In this document: positions 22,702 to 36,210 of the stretch, piece after piece
How the letters are laid out: each line of letters begins with the position of its first letter
Position numbering within the stretch: the stretch's first letter is position 1
DNA from: Brachynemurus nebulosus
Lineage: Eukaryota > Arthropoda > Insecta > Neuroptera > Myrmeleontidae
Assembly: GCA_035578155.1 (NCBI GenBank)
Contig: JAPWDM010000008.1
Location: 19,164,842 to 19,228,841, forward strand
Length of the DNA: 64,000 nt
Direction of reading: 5' to 3'
Notes under the pieces: generated by a model
Database searches by the model: none
What the model saw: the letters and a program-made list of their open reading frames with translations, nothing else
What the model was told of the DNA's origin: nothing
Translations under genes and position numbers: made by a program

Positions 22702-24496
22702 ATTATGTGAACTGAATTAACAAAAATAAATAAAAATTTAAGAAACAAAAAAAATAAAAATGAAGGTTACAAAACAAAGCAGTATGAGAACAGGGGTGGT
22801 AGAAATTATTTTTAGATTATAAAATCCTATACGTACATGATGGATTATAAAAACTAACATTGCCAGCCGGTAAACTGATCAGATTTTTCTAAAGCGGAAT
22901 TGTTAAAAATATAAATTTTACAAAATTTTAAAATTATAGATATGAAATTTTCAGTAGAATTTCTTTTCGGATGATCTGAATATTTTGGCCTTTATATTTT
23001 TTATCTAATTTCTTACGTACAAAACCAGATGTCATTAGAAATTACATAGTAAGAATTTTGGTCACTCATACCGCCTAAAATATACCGTTATAGTTTATAT
23101 TAAACGTCAGGGAAGATTTTTTCCTAACTTCTAATTTAATAACGTAAATACATAAATTTTAATAAACTAAATGCACAGTGTAGCTGAAATAATATTTTAA
23201 GAGGTGCAATATTTTCTTGTGCTAGTGAACAGAAAAACTGTATAAAAACGAATAATTAATTTTAATGTTTCATCACAAATAAATAGAAAGCATAAGTTAA
23301 TGCACTCTAAGTGCCTTTTTTAATTAAATTTTAATTAAAGTTGCACCGCAATACTGTTCGTTGCATTCGGTTGTATACAAACCACCATTGCATTCATTTA
23401 TTTATTTTAATTGGAAAAAGGAAAAAAAATTAAACACTGACTTAGATCTTAGATAAATAATAATAATTTAACACAAAAATGATTATGTCTCATCCATGGA
23501 ATCAATTTTATTTTTCATTTTATATTTTTTTATTTATTACTCGATTAATTTTTCCATATTTCTCGATTGATAGCAATAGATATTTGTTACTCCCTAATAA
23601 CAAACCGTGAGCCAGCGAAAGGTGAAAGGTTTTGAGTTTCTTTTAGCCTGCCTTTTTAAGGGGCTACAAACCTCCGTGTAACGATAAAGATAAGCAGTAT
23701 ATCTTAACCGTTGCTTCGGTAACGCGAAAACGAGGGATTTTCTTGCAAATACATTTTGTGGATTTTTGATGGTTTCTTTTTACCTGCCATTGTATAAAAT
23801 GAAAGAAATGGTGTAATAAAACCCATCGAAAGAAAATAATAAGATGTCTCCACGGGTCGAAAAGGTGGAAATCAGGAAGTTGTAGGAAAGTTTTAAAATT
23901 TTATATATATATTTTTTTAATAGCCAATTAAAAGCGGGAAAGTTTAAGCTATCAGTAGCTGATAAAGAAAAATCACGGAAAAGTCTTAAAAATTCTACAA
24001 AATTTTTTTTTTTTGGAGAAAATCACACTTGGTAATATCCAAACCACCTGACATTTTTGCTGTCAACTGCTTACAGATTAAACTATCCTGCTATTAACTG
24101 ACAGGTACATAAAAGTCGTATAAATTTCCAAATTTTCTATAAGTTTTCTTTATTTTTTACTTTGTCCAAGACATCGCTTGTTCCTATGTCATTGGAATTC
24201 AAGAGATCTTCCATGTCAATTGAGATGGCTAATACGTTAGTTGAAACATGTTAGGTTAAGCTGATTTTCTAATTTTATTGTTTGTTGTATCTATGATAGT
24301 TAAGTTATCGTATCCATATTTAATTTGATTACTTTCAATATTATAAAAAAAAAATAATAAAATTTATGTTAAAGAAATTTCACTTAAGTTGTGCGTAAAG
24401 TTTAGGTACACCCAATTACAATTTTTCTCTTTCCTTTATTTGGTATTTTCATTAAATTCTCTACTTAAATGATTCCTCTCTGATATAAAATAACAT
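22702..24496. other. AT-rich intergenic DNA
   Basis: No gene, RNA or bounded repeat is recognised. A moderately GC-richer patch at 23600-23720 shows no frame of note. Confidence 0.5.
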
Positions 24497-24618
24497 TTTA
24501 GGGAATTTCGAAATCTCAAAATTCAGTTATTACGACCGGTGCCATTACGCGACCTAAGCCCGGGACCATAACGGAAATATATTTTGATGTCCCTAGAATA
24601 CCAAAATGATATTCAATA

Positions 24619-24708
<90 letters not shown>

Positions 24709-24711
24709 TAG
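24497..24711 (+). mobile_element. Helentron-like repeat, 5' module plus (TA)n
   Basis: TTTTAGGGAATTTCG at the left is the diverged 5' end, followed by the CGCGACCTAAGCCCGGGACC core and a (TA)n tract (24616-24711). A foldback element begins directly at the right edge of the (TA)n. Confidence 0.65.
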
Positions 24712-24712
24712 T

Positions 24713-25460
24713 GTCGGAGCTATAATTATTCAAAGTTTTGTTCAAGGTCACAAAATGGGGATTCCGAAAAATATTTTATCAATTTTTTCAGAGTCTAAGA
24801 ATAATTAAAAAATGATTATGTGTGCCATTGAATGTACTTTACATACACTTTCCATCAAGATCGATTTTCGTCCCAATATATGCACATATATTGAAGTAAT
24901 CGCAACTTTTATTTTTTTTTAATCGCTTATACTGAAAATACCTTATCTTCGATTTTCGATTTTCTTTTTTTAAATGAAAGTAGTCAGTCCCTTTTATAAC
25001 ATGGTACTCGATTTTCTTGGTTTTTGTAGTTTTACGGATTTTATAATGGGGACTGAGGACTTTCATTTGAAAAAAAAAAATTGAAAATCATGGGTTCGGT
25101 AATATCATAATTAATACTTTATTTTATGATTTAGTAAAAAAATCACGTATATCTTAAAACTAAGCCCCGTAAAATCCGTTAAACTAAAAAAAACCAAGAA
25201 AATCGAGTACCAACTCATAGAAGGGACTGAGTTCTTTCATTTAAAAAAAGAGAATCGAAAATCGAAGATAAGGTATTTTCAGTATAAGCGATTAAAGAAA
25301 AAATGAAAGTTGCGATTACTTCAATATATGTGCATATACTGGGACGGAAATCGGTCTGATTGAAAGTGTATGTAAGATACATTCAATGGCACATGTAATC
25401 ATTTTTTAATTATTCTTAGACTCTGAAAAAATTGATAGCTTATATAATTATAGCTCCGAC
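24713..25460. mobile_element. 748-bp foldback element
   Basis: The ends GTCGGAGCTATAATTAT and its reverse complement begin arms of about 330 bp (24713-25046) and about 300 bp (25160-25460) that are inverted copies with roughly 10 percent differences by eye. The left arm has about 40 bp absent from the right. The spacer is about 115 bp. No protein is encoded; the 75-codon frame in the left arm is incidental. The left edge abuts (TA)n. No clear target duplication is seen. Confidence 0.8.
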
Positions 25461-25598
25461 AAAATAAAAGATAATTCAATAATATTCGAGTTCATAGCTC
25501 AACACATCTTAAACTTATTATATACAAAGCGAAATTAAATTTGACGAACATGCGATTTTTGGGTGATCGACTTATACATGGAATTGCTCATACCTATT

Positions 25599-25603
<5 letters not shown>

Positions 25604-25679
<76 letters not shown>
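25604..25679. repeat. (TA)n microsatellite
   Basis: An uninterrupted TA tract, 140 bp beyond the foldback element. Confidence 0.9.
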
Positions 25680-25683
<4 letters not shown>

Positions 25684-27189
25684 ACAACAAATGAATGAAA
25701 TTTTGAAATTAATTTAAAATTTCAAAAATTGAACAAAAGAGCTGAAAATAAGAAAATTATCTGAAAAAAAGAAAAAGAAGGTATTTGATAATAAAAAAAA
25801 TCTTGAATTGTTTTGAGCATGAGTACCTACAAAGTTTTATTTAAACCTTCACTTTCTCAGGGGATTATGGGTCCATGGCAAGTGAGGTTCAGACAGAAAA
25901 AAATAATCTACATTAAAATTTATATAATATCATTTAATCATCAGTTTACAGCCATAATAAATTTTTTTTTTCAATATTTTAAGTTTTACAAGTTTGTTGT
26001 TGGACTAGAAAAAGGCTTTTTTTCAAGAAAAGTTAACAGCAATTTAAGTAACACGAAATTAACTAACCATCAGTATACGAGCGTATATAACAAGGAAAAA
26101 AAAATAGAATTAATATTAAAAAATTAGAAACAGTATACTCAGCCGGTTAACCAATTTCATGCATGCACAAATAAATCAATACAAAAGAAATTTGCAGCTA
26201 TTGTAACTGCATTCGTATACAAAAATCATGATAATATGCATGATAATGTTACATCAATTTTACGAGTAAATCAATTTTTGATGGATAAATATGGTTTCTG
26301 ATATAAGATTGTTCGTTTAATTAATTACAAAATGTTCAACCAAGATTTCATTTGTCCAGAACAGATGTCCGGTTCACACAAGTCGGTACAATTATCACTT
26401 AGGTAAAATTTATCACAGACACAAAAAAAAAAAAAAACGTAATGATCAGAGCTGACTTATCTGAATTTTTGTTGAAATTGATGTTTGAGGCGTTAACATC
26501 TGCACCAGTTCCAGGAAACTTGACGTGAATATTCCGAAACAAAACAGACCATTAAATCCAACAAACGACTCAACTTGTCACAAAACTCATTTAAAAGCAT
26601 CCATCAAACGATCCAACAACGACTTAACTTGTCACAAAATCATTTTGGAAACTACTCAAGCATCTACATCAAACATCTAGTCAAACATATAGAAAAATTC
26701 AATTCAATAACAACCAACAAACAGCAAAATGTAACAAGGAAAACATTAAAAAAGTTCCTCTTTTGAATAATTCAAACCTATGGCCTTAACCATATTTGTG
26801 TGATGTACAAAAAATACATTTAAACAAAATAATTTTACAAAAAAGTAATCATTGATCAACAATAGGAACATTAATAAAAAAAATTCTTACCTAGTCAAAC
26901 ATCCAGAGGTAAAAAGGCAAAATTTCAAATGAAAAAAAGAAATTGAATTTGTTTCAATGCCCTTTTATATACCATGCTGTCAGACATATACATAAACAAG
27001 CACGCAAGGAGAAATCTTTATTGCACTGTACGCACTGGCCGAGTTCGATGCATTTTTGTAAGACATATAGTGGCTGTGTTCGTTGCATATTGTAAGGCAT
27101 ACATTTTCAATTCAAAATTTTAAAACTTTATTTCGAAAGTAGGGGTTTTAATCTTATTATTTATTACAGAATTTGTGAAACATGTAACA
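25680..27189. other. AT-rich intergenic DNA
   Basis: A 45-50 bp unit (AACGAC-TCAACTTGTCACAAAA...) is duplicated at about 26562-26592 and 26614-26645. The frame over it is low-complexity and not supported as a gene. Confidence 0.45.
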
Positions 27190-27545
27190 ATATATATTAC
27201 ATAAATTCCGCCTAGAATATACAGTCGAGCTGATTTTTTAATTAGATCCACCGGGATCTTGCAGATTCGAAAACGGTAGAAATAAGCTATCGAACCGATT
27301 CTGAAAATTTTCTCACTGCTAGAGAACCAAATTATTTTAGATGGATACATACAACTGTGCCCCACAAAGTCCGTTCGGGTTCTTGGGTCCCAAAAATACT
27401 AAAACTAATTACCCAGCCGATTTTAAAAATTCTTTTACTCTTAGAAAGCTAAACTATTTTAAATGAGTACAGGTTTTAGATGAGATCCGCCAGTGCCCAA
27501 TATTTGGAAATTCGCTATGTTATGCAGATGCTGCGACAGGGGTAT
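27190..27545 (+). mobile_element. Helentron-like repeat, 120-bp tandem type (3' part)
   Basis: Three diverged units of about 120 bp carry GAAAATTTTCTCACTGC, AAATTATTTTAGATGG and GATCCGCCAG-type blocks. The unit series closes with GGAAATTCGCTATG, the hairpin GCAGATGCTGC and GACAGGGGTATTT. It is nearly the same sequence as 61440-61794, so the two loci carry the same element end. Confidence 0.7.
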
Positions 27546-27865
27546 TTTCATTTTTGTTCAATTAAGAAATTTTTTTAAATTTAATTGTCATGTACTAATT
27601 TTTTGTTCGACATATTGAAATTAATTCAAAATAAAAATAAAAATAAAAAAATTATATTGATATTTCTTTCACCAAAATATCAAAAAATAGTGAATTAACA
27701 ATTTGATTAAAAAATACAGTTTATTTTATGTATTTTTGTTTCATTTTTCAATTTTTGTTTAGATGTATGGATGTAAAATAATTATAGATAACATAAAATA
27801 TACAGATATGATTCCATTATTATTAATTTTAATATAATACATGGGTATACAACTGTTAGATATTG

Positions 27866-28821
27866 TAGCTAGGGAGCTGATGGCAGGAAAATCTATATGA
27901 TTTCATCGTCTGGCAGAAGTTGATAATAAGAAAGATTTGAGTAAAATAGACAATAAAAACAATTTCTGCCATTAATATAATGCTGCGATACTAAATGAAG
28001 GCTTTCCAAAATTGTAAAAAAATATAGGTACCCTATATAATACCATCGGGTTTGCCTCTTGTACTAATAAAATTGTGCTAGCTTTAAAGTAAAGGAAATG
28101 CAAGTGGCAGAAATTTTTCCCGCTGCGTTTTAGAAAAAATTCATTTTTTTGGGATTTTAATGATATATGAATGAACTGTTTCTGATCGAAAATTAAAATT
28201 TGTTGTAAAAAATGAGTTTTTTGCTAAAATTTGCAATAATTCTAAAATTGTTTTTAATATTTCTTTACACCATGATGAAGAGCGGCAAAAAGTACAAACG
28301 ATAGGCTTGAAGCCATTATCCGGTCTAAACGGGTTTTCGTGAAAAAATATTTCTTGTAAACGCAAATTCGCTATGTTATGCAGGATGCTACGACAGAGGT
28401 TTTTTTTAATTGTAGCTAAAATCAGAGGCCCCTATGTCTGCCACCTTTATTTCCCTCTTTTAGGAAGTATATTAAATCCAAAAATATCGATTAGAAAGAC
28501 GATGAAATGACTTAGTCGGCCATTTTTTTTTTACATGTTTGCAATTATTTTTTATAAAAATGCAGCCATCTGGACGTCTGCCTTCTACAAATTTGTTATA
28601 TACTGACTGCCATTAATACAATATATATGTAAATGGCAGACACGATTTTATGATTTAAAGGAGTTCTTTTTTTTATATTTTCAAAATTTATTTCCAAAAA
28701 CAGTCAGCGCCATCTGAGCTTTGTTCTAACTTTTTTTATTCGCACAGTAGTAAACTGCATAACATATTACTATCAATGACGATGGAATCATATACCTAAA
28801 TTGCCATCAACTCCCTAGCTA
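27866..28821. mobile_element. non-autonomous DNA element with 45-bp inverted ends
   Basis: AGCTAGGGAGCTGATGGCA (27867-27885) and the matching inverted TGCCATCAACTCCCTAGCT (28802-28820) continue inward to ATGATTTCATCGTC / GACGATGGAATCAT. The length is about 955 bp, with no transposase. It is interrupted by a Helentron-like 3' fragment at 28140-28402. Confidence 0.65.
28140..28402 (+). mobile_element. Helentron-like repeat, 3' fragment
   Basis: It contains AAAAAATGAGTTTTTTGC, shared with the 35.15-kb and 38.9-kb copies, and ends AAATTCGCTATGTTATG, GCAGGATGCTAC and GACAGAGGT. The hairpin has one broken pair. Confidence 0.6.
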
Positions 28822-31800
28822 TTATGTAGGTACATACATATATGATGTGTGTTCATAGATGCATTGTATGCAGGTACCGACAATTTGATTTGAATTGCCA
28901 CGTTACTTAATAATCATGGAAAATGAAATTATATTTAAAAAAAAAATGAATTTTTACTCATTGTGCTATTTCGATTTTGTGATTTTGCACCATTTACATA
29001 CTTTTTTAGTAATTAAATTTTTTCTCTATGTAATATTTAGGTAGATTTCCAAAATTTTAAATTATTATCAACTCTATATAAATATTATTTCCAATTTTAA
29101 GCTTAACGCATAGGTATACTACGTTTTTATTTCGACTGAACTGTTTAGTCGAAATTGATGAGCCTCACTATTTCAACCCATCTGAACTATTTGCTTGGTT
29201 TAGTTGTTAAGTGTGCGCATATTATCAATCAGAGATTTTCAAAATGTTTGTATGGGTACTCACTCCTATCCGTACTTATAGTTCTCTTTAATTTAACCAA
29301 TCATAAATAAGACTGAATGGGTACCACGAGTACAGATTCACTGTTGAGTCGAACATATGCATAGGTACTTCAATATATAGAAATTGATACCTATCGACCG
29401 ATTGTTACAAATGTTATCCGAGTTGCTAGTCAAAAGACGATCCATATATATGGTTTTGAGTTAGTTATATAGTTTTGAGTTTTCTGTCAACGTACTCTTA
29501 TGTTGATAATAGATGCAGCCTCATAAGAATCTCATAATCTTTTATGCGCCTGATCTTAGTTTAAAGTCTTAAAACACGTTGACTTTTAGTAACTACGTAC
29601 ATTACTTAATTCGTTAAATTTTAATCTTTTTAGACATATAAGGTTGACATACATATAACTAATTTGAGCGTTACTTTATGGTATTCCATATTTGCTACTA
29701 AGAAGTGAAAACGCTTCACTTTGCAATAAGCGGTCATATACGGTTTGATGATAGTCATATTGATCGAAACATGCCATAAAATGAAAGCGGAGTTTTTTGA
29801 AAAGTAATTTTTTTATTTATTTGTTAATAGTAAAGTTGACATATTGCACCTTGACAACAACAGGACCACATCAGATATGGAATTTACATAAAGGATGTGG
29901 CCTTGTTTATTTAAAAAACAGTTTAAGTTTCAATATAAAACCAACAAGTTGAAGAAAAATTAAAACAATATACTTGGATAAATTCTTTTTTTTTTATTTA
30001 TGTGTTCAGTTGATGCATTAGATCAGATTTATTGACAAATTAATAGGTATATAGGGCAATTTAAAAAAGATTGCATTATAGCTTGAAAATTATAATAAGA
30101 GTTATAAAACTCCTAACTATAGTAGGTAGTTGGTTGTCGCCCCCATCGGTATCTACAACTTTTATTCGAACAATTTTTAGATAGATCAATGATTTGGCCG
30201 TAACAAAAATGTAAATACTCAATAACCTGCACGTGATAGATAGTTTATCAATAACTAAATGAAATTTGTATTATGTTGAAGTTTATCAGAACCAATCTGT
30301 ATTTATGTTGTGCATATATATATGTAGCCATGTACGTACAAAATATAGACGTGCACATGTGCTTTTTGTGTCAGTTAATACACATCTAACCGGCACAATG
30401 TGTTTGTTACTGTTACTCAATATTACACACATTGATTTCAATGGAAATCGTATTTTAAAAATAATTATGTCGATAATAAGTATACCTACAACAATGCTCC
30501 AAGTTTAATTACACTCACTACATGCAGTACCTATATACCGATATGTACTCTACTTATTGTAATAATGTATTGTTGATACGTAGAGTTTGTGATACTGTAT
30601 TGATTTAGTGAGGAATTATACTATAGTATGGATAAGTATGTGCATGTGAGGTCAGAAAAAATAATACTCGAAGCAAACTAATACTGTACTAATAATGTCG
30701 AGTATCAATCGAATACGCCACAGCCACGATGAAAATGAAAATATAGAATTTATTGCGATAAACACAACTGATAACTTTTCTACTTTGAGGTTATAAGCTG
30801 AGACTACACACTTGATACTTTTAACTGGGAATCAGGGGCACTAATCGGTTGGTGTTGCTCTCTGTAACGGTACTATATTTCGTTTAACTATCAGTTCACC
30901 ATTTTGTTTTATAACTCGCAATTATTGTTTGTAAAAAATGTTTACACTATAGGTACAATAGACATAACACGTCTGATATCGCTCCGATAAAATATTACCT
31001 GAGTGGTATTGATATTGGAGTGACATTGGAGCGAGAGCGAACCGTGACTGATACCGGACCAATATCAGAGCGATGATGTGAATACACTCATTGTTTATTA
31101 TGTAAGAATATTTTATCGAACTGGGGGCGGAATGACATCGTACCGAGAGCGGAGCGTTAATGTAAATCAGGCCATAACATCAAGTGTTGGGATGTTATTC
31201 AATTCCTCTGCGCAACAATTAAATCACAACAATAACCATCCACAACGTTTCATTTCACAGCAAGTACGGTATCTGTCCCTGTATTGCATCTCTCCCAGAA
31301 TTACCCTATATCACAGTTGTCCCACATTTTTAGTGAATATCGTTCGAACATCGAAAGAACATAATATTTTAAGTCTCAAATAGCAAATATCAGACTAATG
31401 TTTTCCATGTGAGTTATTCTGCGTGATTATCTTGTACGGTCGAGAACTGATTGTTGTGAGTTGTTCCCTTATTAGAAACAATTATTTTAGGGGCCTGTCA
31501 TAAGTGTTTTAATTTTTCATGCACTTTCTAACTTATTTACTTGATGTTTGAAATTAACAAGCAGCATCAGATGCTTCAACTATTATGAAAGAATTCTTTG
31601 GCATAGACTAAAACACATACATTTTACAATTATATTTTATTTTTGTTGCGGAAAGGGTTAAAAATGGTTAGCAATGTTATTAATTCACAATCAAAAATGA
31701 CATAAAGGATTTCAATAATTAGATTTCCCTAGAATAATTCTATTGTCTATTTTTGCCACAAAAAAAAATTATCTCCCATAAATATATGTTGTAATATATT

Positions 31801-31868
31801 CGATCGATTTGGATAACGAATGTAACATATGTCGTTACAAAGATGAATAGATTTCGAATAACATCAAC
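28822..31868. other. AT-rich intergenic DNA with two dispersed repeats
   Basis: 29738-29815 matches 3505-3590, and 30618-30727 matches 21806-21912. A GC-richer patch at about 30960-31340 contains a 101-codon frame with no recognisable domain, which I do not call. No other gene is seen. Confidence 0.45.
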
Positions 31869-31893
31869 AAAAAAAAAAAAAAAAAAAAAAAAA
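31869..31893. repeat. poly(A) run
   Basis: A run of about 25 consecutive A, possibly the tail of an old retroposon on the plus strand, but no body is identifiable. Confidence 0.8.
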
Positions 31894-31964
31894 TACTGGA
31901 AATAAAATAAAAAAAAATCGTTACGTTAATATCATTCGATCCGTTTTTCCATTTCCCGTTCCCA

Positions 31965-31990
31965 CTGATGACGTTTCGAATGGTCATCAG
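31965..31990. repeat. 8-bp perfect hairpin with CGAAACG motif
   Basis: CTGATGAC and GTCATCAG pair perfectly around a 10-nt loop. On the minus strand this reads CTGATGA, CCATT, CGAAACG, a word pair that recalls the hammerhead core at 51.56 kb, but no stem II can form between the two motifs here. Confidence 0.5.
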
Positions 31991-32205
31991 AGGGATATTT
32001 ATTCATCGTACCAAACTGTACCCAACGGAACATTGAACAAAAATTACAATAATTTTACCAACTTACAACGTTACAGCGTTCACAACAACGTAGCACTTAT
32101 ATTGAAAGAGCTATTTATGTTTGCACAGATATACATATATGTATATACAGTGCCCCAGAAATATATTATGATTCAATTAAATCAGTGCATAGAGCAAGTC
32201 AATTT

Positions 32206-33090
<885 letters not shown>

Positions 33091-33204
33091 TTTTAGCGAA
33101 TTTCGAAAACTCACCTAATACATTAGGTGTCATGACGCGACCTAAGCCCGGGACCATAACAGAAATATGTTTTGAGGTCTCTAGAATACGAAAATGATAT
33201 TCAG

Positions 33205-33317
<113 letters not shown>

Positions 33318-33323
33318 TATATA

Positions 33324-34900
33324 TTGGTGGTCACAAAAATAGAGCCACTGTATAGAATTTCATAAAATTTCTGGTGAAATTTGATATAAGGTGCATGAAA
33401 AAAAGAAGTCGCTATCAAAGAAATATGTATTCTAAGTATGTAAGATTTACATAAAAATTAACAACAAAAGTAATTCCATTATAAAAAAATTAGTAAAATA
33501 AGGAAAAGTAAACAAATTTATGTGGTCATTAAAATAGAGCCATTACATATTTTGTATTTAAAACCCTAAATTTATTCAAGTATTTAAGTTCCAGTCATTC
33601 GGATCATTTGAATCATCGCAGTGATTCAAATAAATGTTAAGATGGATAACGAAATATATTGTTCTTTCGAAGAACGAACAAAAATTTTAACTCGACGAGA
33701 GGAGGGAAAATCTCAACGTGAATTAGTTAGAATTGTCGGTTTTTGAAATAAAATGGTTGAAAATGCATTGAAACCAAAACCAACTAAAGAAAATCGTGGG
33801 GTGAAAAGAAAAAGTACGGTCCAAACTGATCGGCTCATCATTCATACTTCAAAGAAGATTCATTCAAGTCTTCGATAAGCATTAAGGCTGAATTAAATCT
33901 TGATGTTGGTTCACGTACTGTACGAAGAAGGCTGCAAGAACATAATTTTAACGGTAGATAAATGGGGAACTTTTCTGGCGACTCTTAAAAATAACAAAAA
34001 CCGGATTGTCGCATTGGTCATATTATCTGGAATGGTCCTGAAGGCATAAAAATTTGGAGAAAAATAAATGATGCGACAAAAATAAATGTATTCAGCTCTG
34101 ATGGTCGGGTTTACATTAGAAGGATCCAAGGCAAAGAATTTCTTCCACAACATATCAAAAAAACTTTGAAACATAAAGGTGGAAACATAAAGCTATGGAG
34201 ATATTTTTTGATTGGTATGGAGTTGGACCAACTTCTTGGATCAGAGAAAACAAGGATTACCACGAATATGCCAACATACTTAAAAATACTGTGCTCCCAT
34301 TTACTGGGGAAAATGTGCCACTAAAATGGATATTAACATAAGACAATGTTTTGAAGCCTACGTCTTGGAAGGGAAAAAAGCTTTCGTGGGCCATAAATTG
34401 TCGGTTCAATCACTGACTCCAATCCGATTCAAAATTAATGTATACAATTATAAAATACTCTTGGAAATTATAAAATCAATAATAAAGCACAACTATGGAA
34501 GGAGATTCAAAAATAATAGACGTCTATTACCATCATCCGATGTCAGCACTTATTTGAATCACTGCCACGACATTGTGACGCCTTAGGACGGTCAAACTAC
34601 TAAATTACTTTGTGACAGGAAAAAACTGAGTGATTGGAACTTAAATATTTGAATAAATTTACGGTTATAAATACAAAATATGTAATGGCTCTATTTTAAT
34701 GACCACATAAATTTGTTCACTTTTCCTTATTTTACTAATATTTTTTATAATGGAATTACTTTTGTTGTTAATTTTTATGTAAATCTTTCATACTTAGAAT
34801 ATATTTCTTTGATAGCTACTTCTTTCTTTTATGCACTTTATATCAAATTTCACCACAAATTTTATGAAATTCTATACAGTGGCTCTATTTTTGTGACCAC

Positions 34901-34904
<4 letters not shown>
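33324..34904 (+). mobile_element. Tc1-like transposon with long IR/DR ends
   Basis: An element of about 1.58 kb carries inverted repeats of about 270 bp. Each arm holds two copies of a short motif: an outer GTGGTCACAAAAATAGAGCC (33328-) and an inner GTGGTCATTAAAATAGAGCC (33522-), spaced about 195 bp, mirrored at about 34681-34708 and 34878-34903. Two sites per arm is the IR/DR layout known for Tc3, Minos and Sleeping Beauty relatives, where transposase binds both. The target is TA within a (TA)n tract. The arms differ at roughly 5 percent of positions by eye, and the gene inside is broken. Confidence 0.85.
33642..34603 (+). pseudogene. Tc1-like transposase, broken
   Basis: The ATG at 33642 begins MDNEIYCSFEERTKILTRRE, a helix-turn-helix start, followed after a frameshift near 33740 by a VKRKSTVQTDR-type linker and SRTVRRRLQEHNFNGR. 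The catalytic half shows FSSDGRVYIRR, EFLPQHIKKTLKHKGGNIKLW and a degraded DN..LKPTS block. The end RCQHLFESLPRHCDA reaches a stop at 34601-34603. The protein would catalyse cut-and-paste transposition at TA. Several stops (for example near 33960 and 34340) and frameshifts disable it, and the first Asp box is altered (SSDG appears where a SDES region is expected upstream). Confidence 0.8.
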
Positions 34905-34974
<70 letters not shown>

Positions 34975-35360
34975 ATATATATCCATATATATATCCATAT
35001 ATATTTATGTACCCGCGCAATAACTCTCGAACGGAACGTTTAATGCTTATAAAATTTTGTGTGCTTACTGAAGACTAGATTGGCTCGGCTAAGTTCGTTA
35101 GCCAGACACGTCGGATGCCTAGAAGTAGGTTTTTCGGGCATTTTTTGTCAACAAAATGAGTTTTTTGCCAAAATTTGCAATTTTTCAAATTTTTTCTTAC
35201 AGCAAGCCAAAGTAAAAGGTAAGATGCGTAACAAATATTTTTACACCATTGCTCTAAGTTAATTAATTTTTAAGAAAAACTAGGAAATATGTCGTTCTCC
35301 ATTTCACTCGCACTCACAGTCTTTTTTTTCTGTCTCATTTTTTGCGATGCTACATTAAAA

Positions 35361-35870
35361 AAATACCCCTGTCGCAGCATCTGCATAACATAGCGAATTT
35401 CCAAATTTTGGGGACTGGCGGATCTCATCTAAGAACTGTACCTATTTAAAATAGTTTAGCTTTCTAAGAGTAAAAGATTTTTTAAAATCGGCTGGGTAAT
35501 TAGTTTTGATATTTTTGGGACCCAAGAACCCGAACGGACTTTGTGCAGCATAGTTGTATCCATCTAAAATAATTTAGTTCTCTAACAGTGGAAAAATTTT
35601 CAAAATCGGTCGTTTAGTTTATTTTTTACAATAATGGGATCAGTAAACCCTGGCGGAACTCATACAACATAACCTTTATTCATCTAAAATAATTTTAGTA
35701 ATAAGTTTATCCTAACAGTAAAAAACGGGTCCTAGGGATCTCATATAACTTATGGTAGTCCGTAAGGTTCTTGTGGACATCATTTAATTACTTAATGAAT
35801 TCAAATACTTTAACTTACTAACGGTGAAAAAATTTTCAAAATTTTCGATATTTGCTAAAAAAATCATTGA
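35361..35870 (-). mobile_element. Helentron-like repeat, 120-bp tandem type
   Basis: Read on the minus strand it ends GGAAATTCGCTATG, GCAGATGCTGC and GACAGGGGTATTT (at 35361). Four diverged 120-bp units (TTCACCGTTAG, AGTTTAGC, CTATTTTAGATGG words) run back to about 35870. It abuts the 3' side of the interrupted copy at 33.1-35.36 kb in opposite orientation. Confidence 0.7.
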
Positions 35871-36210
35871 AAAATATTTGATATGTTTCGATCAATTAAT
35901 GGTCAACATCAGCAAATAAAAGTTACTCAAATCGAAGAAAAGAATGAGTTATTTGTCCGTACAAATTAAAATACAAATTCTGAAAACGAGCAAAGAAATA
36001 TTGAACAAAACTAGATCGGCAAAATATTCTGACAAATAACACTACCCAACCAATACTCGCCAATTTGAATGAAACTTAACATACTTATTAAACAGCGAAA
36101 AATATTAAATACGTGTTTTTTTTTTATTTCGGCTAAATACGCTTTTTAGGGGTAGAAAACACCATTCAACCCCTGTAGATGAAAACAGTTATAGCTAAAT
36201 ATTTTTGAAA

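Noticed and set aside
31078..31383. 101-codon frame in a GC-richer patch
   Set aside because: No domain, splice context or homology is recognised; composition alone is not enough.
31965..31990. Second hammerhead ribozyme on the minus strand
   Set aside because: CTGATGA and GAAAC are only a few bases apart with no possible stem II; a simple hairpin explains the pairing.
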